A stretch of 64,000 nucleotides of DNA from Bacteroidota bacterium (GCA_018267475.1 JAFDYI010000004.1:54782-118781); one strand, 5' to 3'. Counted from the stretch's first letter, positions 27,359 to 37,158 are shown. Notes: generated from the sequence alone by a model not told the origin. Numbers and translations: made by a program.

Positions 27359-27946
27359 ATGAAACAACCTTTTTTTAACTACTTAAAAGATAAAGCCATG
27401 GTAAAGGCCGAACATTTACCTGTGCTCATAGCGTTGGTTCAGGAAAAAGAATTTAAAAAGGGAGCCTTATTGCTTTCTGAGGGGCAGGTTTGCCAACATG
27501 CTTTTTTTATTGAAAAAGGACTTACTCGTCTTTATTCTATAGACGAAGAAAACAGGGAGCATGTAGTGCAATTTGCCCCCGAAAACGGATTTATTAGCGA
27601 TAGAGAAAGCCTCTATTTTGGCAAACCGTCGGTGTTTTTTATCGAGGCGCTGGAAGATACCTCAGCTATATTATTTAATCAAGATTTTATTAAAACAGCA
27701 TCAGAAATTAGTCCGGAGTTTAGAAATTACAACGAATATCTTTTACAAAACCACATAAGGCAATTGCAAAACAGAATTCATTTGCTGATTGGGGCTGACG
27801 CTAAAAAAAGATATTTAAACTTTATACAACTTTATCCAAGTCTTACGCTTCGTGTACCCCAGTGGATGATTGCCTCATACCTGGGTATTACTCCCGAGAG
27901 TTTAAGTCGCATTAGAAAAGAATTGGTAACAAGAAAAAGCAAATAA
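27359..27946 (+). CDS. Crp/Fnr-family transcriptional regulator (cyclic-nucleotide-binding fold)
   Basis: 195 residues. The beta-roll domain spans about 18-130 (EFKKGALLLSEGQVCQHAFFIEKGLTRLYS; SDRESLYFGKPS). The C-terminal part RVPQWMIASYLGITPESLSRIRKEL is an HTH of the short Bacteroidota Crp type that lacks the longer wing of classical Crp. It differs clearly from the regulator at 1424. It precedes the pirin gene by 75 bases in the same direction; Crp-like genes of this kind often sit beside small stress or redox genes, so regulation of the pirin gene is plausible but unproven. Confidence 0.85.
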   Translation: MKQPFFNYLKDKAMVKAEHLPVLIALVQEKEFKKGALLLSEGQVCQHAFFIEKGLTRLYSIDEENREHVVQFAPENGFISDRESLYFGKPSVFFIEALEDTSAILFNQDFIKTASEISPEFRNYNEYLLQNHIRQLQNRIHLLIGADAKKRYLNFIQLYPSLTLRVPQWMIASYLGITPESLSRIRKELVTRKSK

Positions 27947-27993
27947 AGCACATTTCTTATCATACATCAACGCATTATTATTTGAATAGGCCG

Positions 27994-28001
27994 TACCTTT
28001 G
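27994..28001 (+). promoter_or_regulatory. -7 promoter box for the pirin gene
   Basis: TACCTTTG, exact consensus, 20 bases before the ATG at 28022, so the pirin gene has its own promoter and need not be read from the Crp gene. Confidence 0.58.
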
Positions 28002-28021
28002 TATTACCAAATTTAACAACT

Positions 28022-28900
28022 ATGATTACAAGAAATGTAGAGGTGATTGTGCCACCCAAAGAGCCTCATTATGTAGGAGACGGATTTAGAGTGCACAACT
28101 TTATACCGAGCGCATACCGTTTGGATATGAAGAGAATGGATCCCTTTATTATGATGGATTATAATTCTAAATTTTATTTTCCTCCATCTGAAACTCCGAG
28201 AGGGGTGGGGGTACATCCGCATCGCGGCTTTGAAACGGTAACCATTGCTTACAAAGGAAAAGTAGCTCACCACGATAGCAGCGGCGGAGGAGGTATTATT
28301 GCCGAAGGCGATGTGCAGTGGATGACAGCAGCCTCGGGAGTGTTACATAAAGAATACCACGAAGAAAATTTTAGTAAGCAAGGTGGAGATTTTCAAATGG
28401 TACAGCTTTGGGTAAATCTGCCCGCAACATACAAAATGTCCAAACCTAAATATCAAGGCATTAGCCACGAAAATATGGAAAAGGTAGCGCTACCCGACAA
28501 CAGCGGCATAGTAGAGGTAATTGCAGGAAGCTACCAAAATGCCAAAGGCAGTGCAACCACTTTTTCGCCGCTTCACTTGTTGAATGCGCGCTTAAATAAA
28601 TCCGGAAAAGCAAACTTTGATTTTCCTAAAAGCTACAACACCGCTTTATTGGTAATAGAAGGAAGTATAAAAATAAACGGAACCGAGCAGGTGCCTACCG
28701 ACCATTTTGCCTTGTTTGAAAACAACGGAACAGCCTTTAATATAGAAGCATTAGAAAATGCAGTGGTATTGATTCTTAGTGGCGAACCGCTTAACGAGCC
28801 AATAGCCACGCACGGCCCCTTTGTAATGAACACAAAACAAGAAATTATTCAAGCTATTGATGATTTTAATAACGGGAAATTTGGAACCTTAAACGACTAA
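28022..28900 (+). CDS. Pirin-family bicupin protein
   Basis: 292 residues. Metal-binding cupin motif VGVHPHRGFETVTI (about 60-73) with HxH, then GVLHKEYHEE supplying the third His and Glu. The second cupin lies about 170-280. Some pirins have quercetin 2,3-dioxygenase activity; others act as redox-dependent partners of regulators. The metal ligands are intact, so an iron-dependent function is likely. It is followed 3 bases later by a small GNAT gene, forming a two-gene unit. Confidence 0.92.
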   Translation: MITRNVEVIVPPKEPHYVGDGFRVHNFIPSAYRLDMKRMDPFIMMDYNSKFYFPPSETPRGVGVHPHRGFETVTIAYKGKVAHHDSSGGGGIIAEGDVQWMTAASGVLHKEYHEENFSKQGGDFQMVQLWVNLPATYKMSKPKYQGISHENMEKVALPDNSGIVEVIAGSYQNAKGSATTFSPLHLLNARLNKSGKANFDFPKSYNTALLVIEGSIKINGTEQVPTDHFALFENNGTAFNIEALENAVVLILSGEPLNEPIATHGPFVMNTKQEIIQAIDDFNNGKFGTLND

Positions 28901-28903
28901 AAC

Positions 28904-29203
28904 ATGGAACATTATCAAATAAAAAACAACGAGCAAGCCGCGCAATTTGAGTACATTGAAAATGGAGAAATGGCTAAGCTGGAATATGCTATCCATAATA
29001 ACAGCATAGCACTTATGCATACTCTTGTTCCGGAAAGCATGAAGGGTAAAGGCATTGCTTCTCTTTTGGCGGCAAAAGCCTTTGCTTATGCACAAGAAAC
29101 AAATAAAAAAGTGAAGGCATATTGCCCTTTTATAGTTACGTATGTAAAAAGACACCCCGAACTACAGGAGCAACTGGATAAAGACTTTCACGCCGATTTA
29201 TAA
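28904..29203 (+). CDS. Small GNAT-like N-acetyltransferase (YjdJ/Acetyltransf_CG type)
   Basis: 99 residues. Short GNAT fold: AKLEYAIHNNSIALMHTLVP, then the acetyl-CoA loop ESMKGKGIASLLAAKAFAYA, then AYCPFIVTYVKRHPE. The last motif (CPF...Y..RHPE) is diagnostic of the compact COG2388 group, whose substrate is unknown. It begins 3 bases after the pirin stop and must share its transcript. Confidence 0.88.
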   Translation: MEHYQIKNNEQAAQFEYIENGEMAKLEYAIHNNSIALMHTLVPESMKGKGIASLLAAKAFAYAQETNKKVKAYCPFIVTYVKRHPELQEQLDKDFHADL

Positions 29204-29271
29204 AAAAAGAAGAACGCATGAGGTGATCTGTCTTTCAGATAGTTCATAAACTAAAATCGCTATAAATTTTG

Positions 29272-29279
29272 TATTTTTG
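29272..29279 (+). promoter_or_regulatory. -7 promoter box for leuS; decides the start
   Basis: TATTTTTG, exact consensus. A TTG start at 29277 would overlap this box and lie upstream of the predicted transcript start, so the ATG at 29298 must be used. Confidence 0.6.
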
Positions 29280-29297
29280 CCCCTTTCTACATCATTT

Positions 29298-32045
29298 ATG
29301 GAATATAATTTTAAGGACATTGAAAAGCGCTGGCAAAAATATTGGGCTCAGCAAAAAACATTTGCTACCAAGCAAGATACCGGTAAACCCAAATATTATG
29401 TGTTGGATATGTTTCCGTACCCCAGTGGTTCGGGTTTGCATGTGGGGCATCCCTTAGGTTATATTGCATCGGATATTGTAGCGCGATATAAACGCCATAA
29501 AGGATTTAACGTGTTGCACCCTATGGGATACGATAGCTTTGGCTTGCCTGCAGAACAATATGCCATTGAAACAGGACAACACCCAAAAATTACTACAGAA
29601 CAAAATATTGCCCGATACCGCAATCAACTGGATAAAATAGGGCTTTCATACGATTGGGACAGGGAAGTACGCACCTCAGATCCCTCGTACTATAAATGGA
29701 CGCAATGGATTTTTATTCAACTATTTCAATCGTGGTACAATAAAAAAACACAACGCGCAGAGGCCATCGACACCTTGCTGTCTGAATTTGAAAAAAATGG
29801 AAACACCTTGGTTCAAGCAGCTTGCGAAGAAACTATTTTGTTTTCTGCTCAAGAGTGGAATGCTTTTTCTGACAAACAAAAAAGCGACATTCTAATGAAT
29901 TACCGTATTTCTTATTTAGGCGAAGCTTATGTAAATTGGTGCCCTGCCTTAGGCACCGTACTTGCTAACGATGAGGTAAAAGACGGGCTGAGTGAACGAG
30001 GGGGGCACCCGGTAGAACGCAAATTGATGAAACAGTGGAGCATGCGTATTACTGCTTATGCCCAGAGGTTGCTCGATGGCTTAGAGAAAATGGATTGGAG
30101 CGAAAGCCTTAAAGAGTCGCAACGCTATTGGATTGGGCGCAGCGAAGGAACGTCTATCTGTTTTTCTGTTCAAAACACAGAACATCACATAGAGGTTTTC
30201 ACAACCCGCCCCGACACCATTTTTGGCGTTTCTTTTATAGCCTTAGCTCCCGAACACGAATTAGTAGAAAAAATAGCTACCTCTCAATATAAAACGCAAG
30301 TAGCTGATTACCTATTAGCCGCTAAAAACAAGTCGGAATTAGAACGCCAAGCCGAAGTTAAAAAAGTAAGCGGACAATTTACCGGGGCCTATGCCTTACA
30401 CCCTTTTACACAAAAACCCATACCCATTTATGTAGGCGATTATGTGTTGGTAGGATATGGTACAGGCGCTGTAATGGCGGTACCCGGACACGATGAGCGC
30501 GACCATCGTTTCGCTACCCATTTTAATCTGCCCATCTTACAAGTAATAGCAGGAAAAGAAGTGCAGACAGAGGCTAATGAAGCCAAAGAAGGAAATATGA
30601 TACATTCTGATTTTTTAAATGATTTGGAAGTACCAAAGGCCATACAAAAAGCAATAGAGGCGGTAGAGTTACAAAATTTAGGGCACCGAAAAATAAATTT
30701 CCGCCTGCGCGATGCTATTTTTGGCCGCCAACGCTACTGGGGAGAACCCATACCCATATATTACAAAGAGGGCATACCCCACGCCCTACCCGAAAACGAA
30801 CTGCCTTTACTTTTGCCTGAAGTAGATAAGTACCTGCCTACCGAAAGCGGAGACCCCCCTCTGGCACGCGCCCAAAACTGGAAATACAAAAACAAGTATG
30901 AATATGAGCATACCACCATGCCGGGATGGGCGGGTAGCAGTTGGTATTTTTTACGCTACCAAGACGCGCACAACCCGAAACACCTTGCCGATAAAAAATA
31001 TATGGACTACTGGCGCGATGCCGACTTATACATAGGAGGAAGCGAACATGCTACCGGGCATTTGTTATATGTACGTTTTTGGACTATGTTTTTGTATGAC
31101 CGAGAAATGATACCCGTTGATGAACCCGCAAAAAAACTCATCAATCAAGGAATGATACAGGGTACCTCCTGTATGATACACCGTGTAGATGGAGAAAATA
31201 AATTTATTTCAGCGGGATTAAAAAGCAAATATAAAACCACACTACTTCATATAGATGTAAATATAGTAGAAAATAATGTGGTGAATTTAGATAAGTTAAA
31301 AGCATGGCGAAGCGATTTTACAGAAGCAAAATACGAATTAGAGGACGGAAAATTACTATGCGAACACACGGTAGAGAAGATGAGTAAACGCTGGCATAAT
31401 GTAGTAAACCCCGATGATGTGTGCGAAAAATACGGTGCCGACACGCTGCGCTTGTACGAAATGTTTTTGGGCCCCATTGAGCAAAGCAAACCTTGGAATA
31501 CGAACGGCATTACAGGAGTACACGGTTTTTTAAAAAAACTATGGCGCTTATTTGCTAATGGTGTAACAGAAACTGAGCCTAATAAAGCAGAATTAAAAAC
31601 ATTACATAAAACCATAAAAAAAATATCGGAAGATATAGACCGGTTTTCGTTTAATACCTCCGTTAGCAATTTTATGATTTGTGTAAACGAGCTAACCGAT
31701 TTTAAATGCAACAAACGTGCTATTTTAGAGCCCTTGCTTATCCTTTTATCTCCTTACGCTCCGCACATTACCGAAGAACTTTGGCGCCAGATAGGGCATG
31801 AGGAAAGTATTGCGTATGCTTCTTTTCCCGAATTTATAGAGGCTTATTTGGTAGAAGATGTCTTTTCGTACCCTATTTCTTTTAATGGTAAAACGCGTTT
31901 TAATATAGATATGCCCGCTACGCTATCGCCGTCTGAAATAGAAAAACGAGTATTGGAGGCCGAACAAACCAGCAGATATTTAGAAGGTAAAACACCCAAA
32001 AAAATAATCATTGTACCTAAAAAAATTGTAAACATTGTGATTTAA
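29298..32045 (+). CDS. leuS: Leucyl-tRNA synthetase
   Basis: 915 residues from the ATG at 29298. Class Ia synthetase: the HIGH-type motif HVGH lies in PYPSGSGLHVGHPLGY, an editing CP1 domain follows (TTRPDTIFGVSFIALAPEH; GTGAVMAVPGHDERD), then GGSEHATGHLLYVRF, and the KMSKS motif appears as EKMSKRW. The C-terminal anticodon-binding and LeuRS-specific domain ends KKIVNIVI. The open frame extends 7 codons farther upstream to a TTG, but a -7 box covers that codon, so the ATG is chosen. It is followed by coaE after 6 bases. Confidence 0.97.
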   Translation: MEYNFKDIEKRWQKYWAQQKTFATKQDTGKPKYYVLDMFPYPSGSGLHVGHPLGYIASDIVARYKRHKGFNVLHPMGYDSFGLPAEQYAIETGQHPKITTEQNIARYRNQLDKIGLSYDWDREVRTSDPSYYKWTQWIFIQLFQSWYNKKTQRAEAIDTLLSEFEKNGNTLVQAACEETILFSAQEWNAFSDKQKSDILMNYRISYLGEAYVNWCPALGTVLANDEVKDGLSERGGHPVERKLMKQWSMRITAYAQRLLDGLEKMDWSESLKESQRYWIGRSEGTSICFSVQNTEHHIEVFTTRPDTIFGVSFIALAPEHELVEKIATSQYKTQVADYLLAAKNKSELERQAEVKKVSGQFTGAYALHPFTQKPIPIYVGDYVLVGYGTGAVMAVPGHDERDHRFATHFNLPILQVIAGKEVQTEANEAKEGNMIHSDFLNDLEVPKAIQKAIEAVELQNLGHRKINFRLRDAIFGRQRYWGEPIPIYYKEGIPHALPENELPLLLPEVDKYLPTESGDPPLARAQNWKYKNKYEYEHTTMPGWAGSSWYFLRYQDAHNPKHLADKKYMDYWRDADLYIGGSEHATGHLLYVRFWTMFLYDREMIPVDEPAKKLINQGMIQGTSCMIHRVDGENKFISAGLKSKYKTTLLHIDVNIVENNVVNLDKLKAWRSDFTEAKYELEDGKLLCEHTVEKMSKRWHNVVNPDDVCEKYGADTLRLYEMFLGPIEQSKPWNTNGITGVHGFLKKLWRLFANGVTETEPNKAELKTLHKTIKKISEDIDRFSFNTSVSNFMICVNELTDFKCNKRAILEPLLILLSPYAPHITEELWRQIGHEESIAYASFPEFIEAYLVEDVFSYPISFNGKTRFNIDMPATLSPSEIEKRVLEAEQTSRYLEGKTPKKIIIVPKKIVNIVI

Positions 32046-32051
32046 ACAAAC

Positions 32052-32633
32052 ATGTTGATAGTAGGATTAACAGGTGGTATAGGAAGTGGGAAAAGCACGA
32101 TTGCCGGTGTGTTTCAGGTGTTGGGTGCTACCATATACTCATCAGATGAACGGGCTAAGCAGCTGTATTTTGTGCCTAAAATAAAGCAGCAGGTAGAAAC
32201 TATTTTCGGAAAAGAGGCCTACCTTGACAACGAGGTATTAAATAAAAAATATATTGCTGAAAAAATTTTTTCAAATGCGCGTCTGCTGAACCAAATAAAT
32301 GAATTAATACATGCTGAGGTAAAAAAAGATTTTGAAATTTTTATCAAACAACATGCGAAAGCAAAATATATAATTAAAGAGTCCGCTTTGCTGATAGAGG
32401 CAAACATTTTGCCTTCGTTACATAAACTTGTGGTAGTTACAGCACCGATTGCCCTGCGCAAAGGGCGTACCATGAAACGAGATAACCTTTCGGAGCAAGA
32501 GTTTGAAAAACGAATAAGCCAACAACTACCTGACGAAGAAAAAATAAAAAAAGCCGATTGGGTGTTGCATAATAGCGAAGAAGATCTGCTTATCCCTCAA
32601 ATAATAAAAATACATCAAGCATTGATGCGGTAA
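32052..32633 (+). CDS. coaE: Dephospho-CoA kinase
   Basis: 193 residues. Last step of coenzyme A synthesis: ATP-dependent phosphorylation of the 3'-hydroxyl of dephospho-CoA. Walker A is GLTGGIGSGKST (5-16); YSSDERAKQLY follows; the lid region has RKGRTMKRDNLSEQEFEKRISQQ. Length is normal. It follows leuS by 6 bases and converges with the thioredoxin-like gene. Confidence 0.94.
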   Translation: MLIVGLTGGIGSGKSTIAGVFQVLGATIYSSDERAKQLYFVPKIKQQVETIFGKEAYLDNEVLNKKYIAEKIFSNARLLNQINELIHAEVKKDFEIFIKQHAKAKYIIKESALLIEANILPSLHKLVVVTAPIALRKGRTMKRDNLSEQEFEKRISQQLPDEEKIKKADWVLHNSEEDLLIPQIIKIHQALMR

Positions 32634-32645
32634 CACTGCCGTCTC

Positions 32646-34055
32646 CTACCTTCCTACACTTATTTTTTTCTGATGTATTTTAAAAATTTGATCGAATTTA
32701 TATTCAATACCCTCGCTGGGTTTAGTGGCCGGGGATTGTAGCAAATACCCATCAGGACTAATCAAGTAATATACCGGCATGCTTTTTATGTTATACTGTT
32801 CCGTTGTTTTTTTATTGTTATCAGTATGTAAAAAAAGCCATTTGTATGCCGTGTTTTGCTTTATAAATTTTTTAAAATCTACCGTGTCTTTGTCTGTAGC
32901 TATAGATATAAATACCACTTTATCGGCGTACTTCTTATATAGTTGTTCTTCTTTTTTTAACTCTTGTAAGCAATCAACGCAACCGGAAGAGAAAAAGTTG
33001 AGATAGACATATCGTTTTCTAAATTGGTGTAACGAAAAAGTATCGTTTTTTATATTTTTTAGTAAAAAGTTGGGGGCAAGCTGCCCGACTTTCATGTTGT
33101 TAATATTTCTAAGCGCATTAAAACAAATACGTTTGTGTATGGCTATTTTGGTAGAGGCTTGTTCTTGTTCCAACATTTCTCGTATTTTTTCTTTATTAAA
33201 CCCCGGTGTAAAATAAGCATCGTATATGGTTTTTATGGCTGCCAACTCACGTAAAGAATCGTTTTGCAAAGCGGGGTCTCCTTTTAATAATTCGTTTACA
33301 TGTTTAAAATCGCCTACCTCGTTGATTGCGCCCCATATAAAAGAGCCGTTTTTAGTATTGCTTTGTTTTTGTGCATATTGCCCAAAATATTGGTTAAAAA
33401 AAGTCATGTACTCAAAATTGCTGTAAGCAATAGGGTTGCCTATCAAATAATGCGCTGCTAAGTACGTGCGGTGTTTCCCTAAGGATTCATTCAATGAAGC
33501 AAAGGTGTATTTAATGTAGGTTTTAAAGTAAGCCGACTTTACTTTTTCATAACGCTTATTTATTTCTAATTGAAAGGTATCTAGTTTTTTACTGGCCCGG
33601 TTGGATATAAATTCTTTATAGTTTTTCTCCCAAAAAACATTAAAACATTCGTTAAAATCAATAATGCGGGCGTTTAGTTCGGTGCTATCGCCGTTAATAA
33701 TAAGATTTATGGTTTGCTCGTTATTACCTGCAATAAAACGAGTGCTATCGCGCTCTGGAAACACTACGCCGTATATGTAGTTGGGTTGTACGTACAGCTT
33801 TCCTACTAAATTATCGGTACGAATAAGGGCTGTTTGTGTTTGTGTAATAGAAAAAGAAAGCTCAAAGTTGCCTCGCGCATCAACAGTGTCGGCGTCTTGT
33901 TCGGTTTGTGATTGTGTAATCAAATCATCGTATAAAAAAACAGCTATTTTTTTTCCTTTATGCGTGGGTGCAATGCCTTTTACATGCACGTTTTGAGCCA
34001 ATAAAAAAACAGGAAACAATAAAAAAGCAAGTTGTATTTTAAAAAAAAACGCCAT
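32646..34055 (-). CDS. TlpA-like secreted thioredoxin-fold protein
   Basis: 469 residues with a signal peptide (about 1-20, ending LLAQ). The N-terminal half (25-120) is a beta-rich domain like the DUF4369 module that precedes many Bacteroidota thioredoxins; a helical stretch follows. The C-terminal thioredoxin domain (about 323-460) has VGQLAPNFLLKN, then FFSSGCVDCLQELKK with redox cysteines C359 and C362 (CVDC), and YNIKSMPVYYLISPDG with the cis-proline. It is expected to act in the periplasm as a disulfide reductase or isomerase. It is monocistronic. Confidence 0.86.
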   Translation of the reverse strand: MAFFFKIQLAFLLFPVFLLAQNVHVKGIAPTHKGKKIAVFLYDDLITQSQTEQDADTVDARGNFELSFSITQTQTALIRTDNLVGKLYVQPNYIYGVVFPERDSTRFIAGNNEQTINLIINGDSTELNARIIDFNECFNVFWEKNYKEFISNRASKKLDTFQLEINKRYEKVKSAYFKTYIKYTFASLNESLGKHRTYLAAHYLIGNPIAYSNFEYMTFFNQYFGQYAQKQSNTKNGSFIWGAINEVGDFKHVNELLKGDPALQNDSLRELAAIKTIYDAYFTPGFNKEKIREMLEQEQASTKIAIHKRICFNALRNINNMKVGQLAPNFLLKNIKNDTFSLHQFRKRYVYLNFFSSGCVDCLQELKKEEQLYKKYADKVVFISIATDKDTVDFKKFIKQNTAYKWLFLHTDNNKKTTEQYNIKSMPVYYLISPDGYLLQSPATKPSEGIEYKFDQIFKIHQKKISVGR

Positions 34056-34080
34056 TTATATAAAAGGCAAGTTACATTTT

Positions 34081-35631
34081 TTATTTTTCAAAAGCTACAA
34101 GAGCTTTTTCCAAACGGTTTATACTCTCTTCTTTTTCTAACAACTGCAAGATGTCAAACAGGTGTGGGCCACCGCCAACGCCTGTTATAGCCACACGAAA
34201 CAACTGCATCACCTGTCCGGTGGGTATGTTTAATTTTTCGGCGGTTGATTTAAAGGTGTGTTCTATTTCTGTTGCCGTAAAATGTGGCAATAAACTAAGG
34301 GCACTTTTTATCTCTTTAATAAAAGATAACGATTGTGGGTTTAAGCGTTTTTTCAATACTTCGGCATCGTAGCTTACTGGGGTTATGAAAAAGTATGAGC
34401 CTAAATCCCAAAACTCAGTTATAAAATGAGCTTTTTCTTTTATCAATCGGCATACGCCTTGTATAAAAGCAGGGGTCTTTTTTTGCGCAGCAACCGTACT
34501 TAATTTTTCGGCAAACAGGGCGCTAAAAAGTGTGGCCAACTCGGTATCGGTTTTTTTGCGAAGATATTGTTGGTTGAACCATTTTGTTTTTTCCGGATCA
34601 AATTTAGCACCTGATTTATTAACGCGTTCCAAAGAAAATAAATGGATTAATTCCTCTTTGCTAAAAATTTCTTGTGCGTTTCCGGCGTTCCAACCCAATA
34701 GCGCGAGCATATTGATAAAAGCCTCCGAAAAAAAGCCGCTTTCACGGTACCCGACATAGCTTTCTTTCGTACGTTCGTCATACCAATTAAGAGGGAACAT
34801 AGGCAAGCCCGATTTATCGCGCTTACTTAGTTTGCCATTTCCATCGGGTTTTAAAATAAGAGGCAAATGAGCTAGTTTAGGCATATCGGCTTCTAAACCC
34901 AAGTATCTATAAATTAAAATGTGAGCAGGGGCCGATGGTAGCCACTCTTCACCGCGTATGGCATGGCTCATTTGCATTTCAATATCATCTACTATATGAG
35001 CCAAATGATAAGTGGGCATACCATCGCTTTTTAGCAATACTTTATCATCAACTTGGGTAGAGTTTACTACCACCCAGCCGCGTATAATATCATGAAAACG
35101 TATTTCTTCGTTGCGAGGCACTTTAAGGCGAATTACATGGGGGGTACCCGCTTCTAGTAATTTTTTTACTTCATCTTCGCTAAGGGTAAGCGAGTTGCGC
35201 ATGTTTTGTCGAGAAACGGCGTTATACTGAGGTGCCGCTACCTTAGCCGCTTCTAAGCGTTTGCGCATTTCATCTAATTCTTCGGCGGTATCAAAAGCGT
35301 AGTAAGCATGCCCACCGGCTATAAGTTGGTCGGCATATTTTTTATAAATACCCAGTGCTTTTCGTTCGCTTTGTCGGTATGGGGCAAAAGGACCATCGCC
35401 AAAGCCCACTCCTTCGTTGGGTTCGATACCGCACCATTTCAAAGAATTAATAATGTACTCTTCAGCGCCGTTTACATAGCGGGTTTGGTCGGTATCTTCA
35501 ATACGCAGTATAAAATCGCCTTGATGTTTTTTAGCAAAAAGATAGCAAAACAAGGCGGTGCGCACTCCGCCCATGTGTAAGCCTCCGGTGGGGCTGGGCG
35601 CAAAGCGCACTCGTACACGTTTATCGGTCAT
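34081..35631 (-). CDS. gltX: Glutamyl-tRNA synthetase
   Basis: 516 residues. Class Ib synthetase: RVRFAPSPTGGLHMGGVRTALF (HIGH-like motif at HMGG), FILRIEDTDQTR, GEEWLPSAPAHILIY and the KMSKS equivalent KLSKRDKSG. The anticodon-binding C-terminal domain ends ALVAFEK. Whether it charges only tRNA-Glu or also tRNA-Gln cannot be read here. The -7 box (TATCTTTG) is 13 bases upstream. Confidence 0.96.
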   Translation of the reverse strand: MTDKRVRVRFAPSPTGGLHMGGVRTALFCYLFAKKHQGDFILRIEDTDQTRYVNGAEEYIINSLKWCGIEPNEGVGFGDGPFAPYRQSERKALGIYKKYADQLIAGGHAYYAFDTAEELDEMRKRLEAAKVAAPQYNAVSRQNMRNSLTLSEDEVKKLLEAGTPHVIRLKVPRNEEIRFHDIIRGWVVVNSTQVDDKVLLKSDGMPTYHLAHIVDDIEMQMSHAIRGEEWLPSAPAHILIYRYLGLEADMPKLAHLPLILKPDGNGKLSKRDKSGLPMFPLNWYDERTKESYVGYRESGFFSEAFINMLALLGWNAGNAQEIFSKEELIHLFSLERVNKSGAKFDPEKTKWFNQQYLRKKTDTELATLFSALFAEKLSTVAAQKKTPAFIQGVCRLIKEKAHFITEFWDLGSYFFITPVSYDAEVLKKRLNPQSLSFIKEIKSALSLLPHFTATEIEHTFKSTAEKLNIPTGQVMQLFRVAITGVGGGPHLFDILQLLEKEESINRLEKALVAFEK

Positions 35632-35644
35632 ATAATTTTTTTTG

Positions 35645-35652
35645 CAAAGATA
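35645..35652 (-). promoter_or_regulatory. -7 promoter box for gltX
   Basis: Reads TATCTTTG on the minus strand, 13 bases before the gltX ATG, predicting a very short leader. Confidence 0.55.
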
Positions 35653-35707
35653 TAATACCCTTTTTAATTTTAATAGTCTTGTTGGGACTTGTTTTCAAGG
35701 GAGGAGT

Positions 35708-36637
35708 CTATTCTTTTTTCCCGGCTAATAAAAACATAACGGCCATGCGTACGGCTACGCCGTTTTCTACTTGTTCTAGTATAATAGCGTTTTTTCCATC
35801 GGCTACCTCGCTGCTTATTTCTACACCTCGGTTTATAGGGCCCGGATGCATGATAAGAAGGTCTTTTTTTAAAGAGTCTAATAACTCTTGATGCAAGCCA
35901 TATAACGTAGTGTATTCTCTTAAAGAAGGGAAAAATTTAATGTCTTGCCTTTCCAGCTGAATGCGTAACATATTAGCTACGTCAGCCCATTCTAGGGCTT
36001 TTTTCAAATCGCTTTCTACTTCTACGCCTAAGGAAGTAATATAACGAGGGATAAGGGTTGCCGGGCCGCATACTTTTACGTGCGCTCCCATTTTTTGCAA
36101 ACAAAATATGTTAGATAGGGCTACACGCGAGTGCAAAATATCGCCTACAATGGCTATTTTTTTTCCTTTTATAGAGCCTAATTTTTCTTGGATAGAGAAG
36201 GCGTCTAGCAAGGCTTGAGTGGGATGCTCGTGTGCCCCGTCGCCGGCATTTATAATTTTGCAGTTTTTTACTTTTTTGCTTAAAAAAACACAAGCCCCTG
36301 CGCTGGCATGACGCATCACCACCATATCTACTTTCATGGCTAAGATGTTGTTTACGGTGTCAATAAGGGTTTCTCCTTTTTTTACCGACGAGGTAGAGGC
36401 GGAAAAATTAACGGTATCGGCACTTAATCGTTTTTGTGCTAGTTCAAAAGAAGTGCGGGTACGAGTAGAATTTTCAAAAAACAAATTGGCTATGGTAATA
36501 TCGCGCAGCGAGGGTACTTTTTTTATAGGACGATTAATAACCTCTTTAAAATTTTTTGCTGTTTGTAAAATAAGCTCAATATCGTTTTTGGTAATATGTT
36601 TTATTCCCAGAAGATGATTGACACTTAAATTGCTCAT
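35708..36637 (-). CDS. pyrB: Aspartate carbamoyltransferase, catalytic subunit
   Basis: 309 residues. Condenses carbamoyl phosphate with aspartate in pyrimidine synthesis. Carbamoyl-phosphate loop FFENSTRTRTSFE (STRTR), SSVKKGETL, HPTQALLDAFSI and MHPGPINRGVEIS are all intact. It is the third gene after pyrR and a DinB gene on the same strand. No pyrI (regulatory subunit) follows, so the enzyme is probably the unregulated type. Confidence 0.96.
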   Translation of the reverse strand: MSNLSVNHLLGIKHITKNDIELILQTAKNFKEVINRPIKKVPSLRDITIANLFFENSTRTRTSFELAQKRLSADTVNFSASTSSVKKGETLIDTVNNILAMKVDMVVMRHASAGACVFLSKKVKNCKIINAGDGAHEHPTQALLDAFSIQEKLGSIKGKKIAIVGDILHSRVALSNIFCLQKMGAHVKVCGPATLIPRYITSLGVEVESDLKKALEWADVANMLRIQLERQDIKFFPSLREYTTLYGLHQELLDSLKKDLLIMHPGPINRGVEISSEVADGKNAIILEQVENGVAVRMAVMFLLAGKKE

Positions 36638-36644
36638 AGTTTGT

Positions 36645-37157
36645 TTACTTTAGATATTTTTCTTTTAATACATTGATGTGGTGCGTGGCGTGTCCGCATA
36701 CTAAATAGCCCAGTGCCAATACACTTACCTCGCCTTTGGCAGTATGGCCTTTGTATGCTTTTTCTTTATCTGATAGTTGCATAAATTGCAATAACGTAGA
36801 TTGTCTAATAGCAGTAAATTCGGAGATTAAGAATTTTAAATCTATTGAAGAATTTAAAGGGGCTTTTGCTGCATAAGCATCTTGATCAAACCCTAATACC
36901 TGTTGGGCATCGCCGCGCGAAAAACGCAGGGCGCGATAGCTGAAAATACGCTCGGTATCGTTTATGTGATTAAGCACTTGTTTTATAGTCCATTTACCCG
37001 ATGCGTATTGATAATCGGCTTTTTCTATCGGAATTTGTTGTAGCGCTTCTACAATTTGTTTTTCGTTGTTTTGCAGCGCTTCTACCACCTCGGTTTCAGG
37101 CACTAATTTTATGTAGTGATCGTAATAGGCTATGTATTCTTGTGGGCTGGGGCGCAT
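36645..37157 (-). CDS. DinB-family protein
   Basis: 170 residues of a four-helix DinB/YfiT bundle. Likely metal-ligand histidines occur in KWTIKQVLNHINDTERIFSYRALRF (His at about 68) and in GHATHHINVLKEKYL near the C-terminus (about 153-157). Relatives include thiol-dependent S-transferases (bacillithiol type), but no substrate is known. It sits between pyrR and pyrB with spacings of 1 and 7 bases, so it is co-transcribed with pyrimidine genes; whether it functions with them is unknown. Confidence 0.85.
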   Translation of the reverse strand: MRPSPQEYIAYYDHYIKLVPETEVVEALQNNEKQIVEALQQIPIEKADYQYASGKWTIKQVLNHINDTERIFSYRALRFSRGDAQQVLGFDQDAYAAKAPLNSSIDLKFLISEFTAIRQSTLLQFMQLSDKEKAYKGHTAKGEVSVLALGYLVCGHATHHINVLKEKYLK

Positions 37158-37158
37158 G

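Noticed and set aside
29277..29297. TTG start for leuS
   Set aside because: It overlaps the -7 box at 29272-29279 and so would lie before the transcript start.
31247..31714. 155-codon minus-strand frame opposite leuS
   Set aside because: It lies within the conserved KMSKS-containing part of leuS and has no recognisable domain.
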